A DNA stretch of 64,000 bases from assembly GCF_030815415.1 (NCBI RefSeq), contig NZ_JAUSWW010000001.1, positions 3,410,001-3,474,000 of the forward strand, given 5' to 3'. Below the pieces are notes generated by a model. It made no database searches and was not told the origin of the DNA. It saw nothing but the letters and a program-made list of their open reading frames with translations. Shown here piece after piece: positions 63,509-64,000 of this stretch (within the stretch, counting starts at the first letter, position 1; each line of letters starts with the position of its first letter). The stretch is from Streptomyces canus (GTDB lineage: Bacteria > Actinomycetota > Actinomycetes > Streptomycetales > Streptomycetaceae). The position numbers and the translations under genes are program-made.

Positions 63509-64000
63509 CTAGAAGACCGACTCCGCCTCGTCCATCCGGTCCTTGGGCACCGTCTTCAACTCGGTCACCGCCTCCGCGAGCGGCACCATCACGATGTCCG
63601 TCCCGCGCAGCGCCGTCATCCGCCCGAACTCACCCCGGTGCGCGGCCTCCACCGCGTGCCACCCGAAGCGGGTGGCCAGGACGCGGTCGTACGCCGTCGG
63701 TACGCCACCTCGCTGGACGTGGCCCAGGATGACCGGCTTGGCCTCCTTGCCGAGCCGTCGCTCCAGCTCGTACGCCAGCGCCGTACCGATGCCCTGGAAG
63801 CGCTCGTGGCCGAACTGGTCGATGTCGCCCTTGCCGTAGTCCATGGAGCCCTCGGCGGGGTGCGCGCCCTCGGCGACGCAGATGACCGCGAACTTCTTGC
63901 CGCGGGAGAAGCGCTCCTCGACCAGCTTGACCAGGTCGGCCGGGTCGAAGGGGCGCTCGGGGAGACAGATGCCGTGGGCGCCGGCGGCCATGCCGGACTC
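63509..64000 (-). CDS. pfkA: 6-phosphofructokinase (5' end outside window)
   Basis: The C-terminal 163 residues of an ATP- or PPi-dependent phosphofructokinase; the gene runs off the right edge. Visible family segments are SGMAAGAHGICLPERPFD, the substrate-binding ILGHVQRGGVPTAYDRVLATRFG and the C-terminal helix. The enzyme commits fructose-6-phosphate to glycolysis. The nucleotide-binding N-terminus that decides ATP versus PPi use is missing. From memory, S. coelicolor has a pfkA gene at this place in the chromosome. The 47-bp gap to the HTH gene shows no terminator. Confidence 0.93.
   Translation of the reverse strand, partial: ESGMAAGAHGICLPERPFDPADLVKLVEERFSRGKKFAVICVAEGAHPAEGSMDYGKGDIDQFGHERFQGIGTALAYELERRLGKEAKPVILGHVQRGGVPTAYDRVLATRFGWHAVEAAHRGEFGRMTALRGTDIVMVPLAEAVTELKTVPKDRMDEAESVF

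Overview
The window is high-GC DNA (strong G/C bias at third codon positions, many GTG and a few TTG starts, AGGAGG-type ribosome sites). Its gene content and order are those of a Streptomyces chromosome core region. From memory, the glgB-pep2-treS-glgE-glgP block matches the S. coelicolor cluster around SCO5440-SCO5444, and the partial pfkA at the right edge fits the same neighbourhood; I could not run an alignment. I see no rRNA, tRNA, CRISPR array, prophage or insertion sequence.

Layout, left to right. 1-8.2 kb: a MerR regulator divergent from a GNAT acetyltransferase, a surface beta-propeller lipoprotein coupled to a deacetylase-fold protein that lacks catalytic residues, an RsbW-like ATPase, an enoyl-CoA hydratase, and two tandem L,D-transpeptidase lipoproteins for cell-wall cross-linking. 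8.4-12.3 kb: glycogen debranching enzyme GlgX and a Tat-exported sulfatase. 12.3-15.8 kb: a NarL-type two-component system downstream of an ABC-2 exporter. 16-23.2 kb: four half-size ABC exporters forming two heterodimer pairs with degenerate ATP sites. 23.4-27.5 kb: two tandem thermolysin-type (M4) secreted proteases.

28-40 kb is the GlgE alpha-glucan pathway. GlgP runs leftward. After a secreted subtilase comes a rightward operon glgE-treS-pep2-glgB, which converts trehalose through maltose and maltose-1-phosphate to branched alpha-glucan. As given, glgE carries a single-base frameshift near 32998, so the pathway's polymerase is predicted broken, or the base is a sequence error.

40-50 kb: a lipoprotein, a HelD/HelR-like RNA polymerase recycling ATPase, a MerR-thioredoxin pair behind a textbook MerR promoter, an Lrp regulator divergent from an epimerase/aldo-keto reductase pair, an AAA ATPase, another lipoprotein, and a mycothiol-type enzyme divergent from a MarR regulator. 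50-58 kb: a DUF2127-like membrane protein, an MFS drug exporter divergent from a TetR regulator with three copies of a palindromic operator between them, and a DctA dicarboxylate symporter divergent from a CitA/CitB-type two-component system. That sensor kinase carries an unusual C-terminal tail of about 290 residues built partly from 63-bp tandem repeats.

58-64 kb: a small membrane protein, a sugar ABC importer (binding protein and two permeases, no ATPase) with a DasR-like operator over its promoter, an F420-type flavin oxidoreductase, an HTH protein, and the 3' part of 6-phosphofructokinase.

No single obviously new multi-gene system stands out. The best leads are the glgE frameshift, the repeat-tailed kinase, the complementary degenerate ABC pair with a dispersed repeat inside one coding sequence, and several regulatory sites readable in the sequence.
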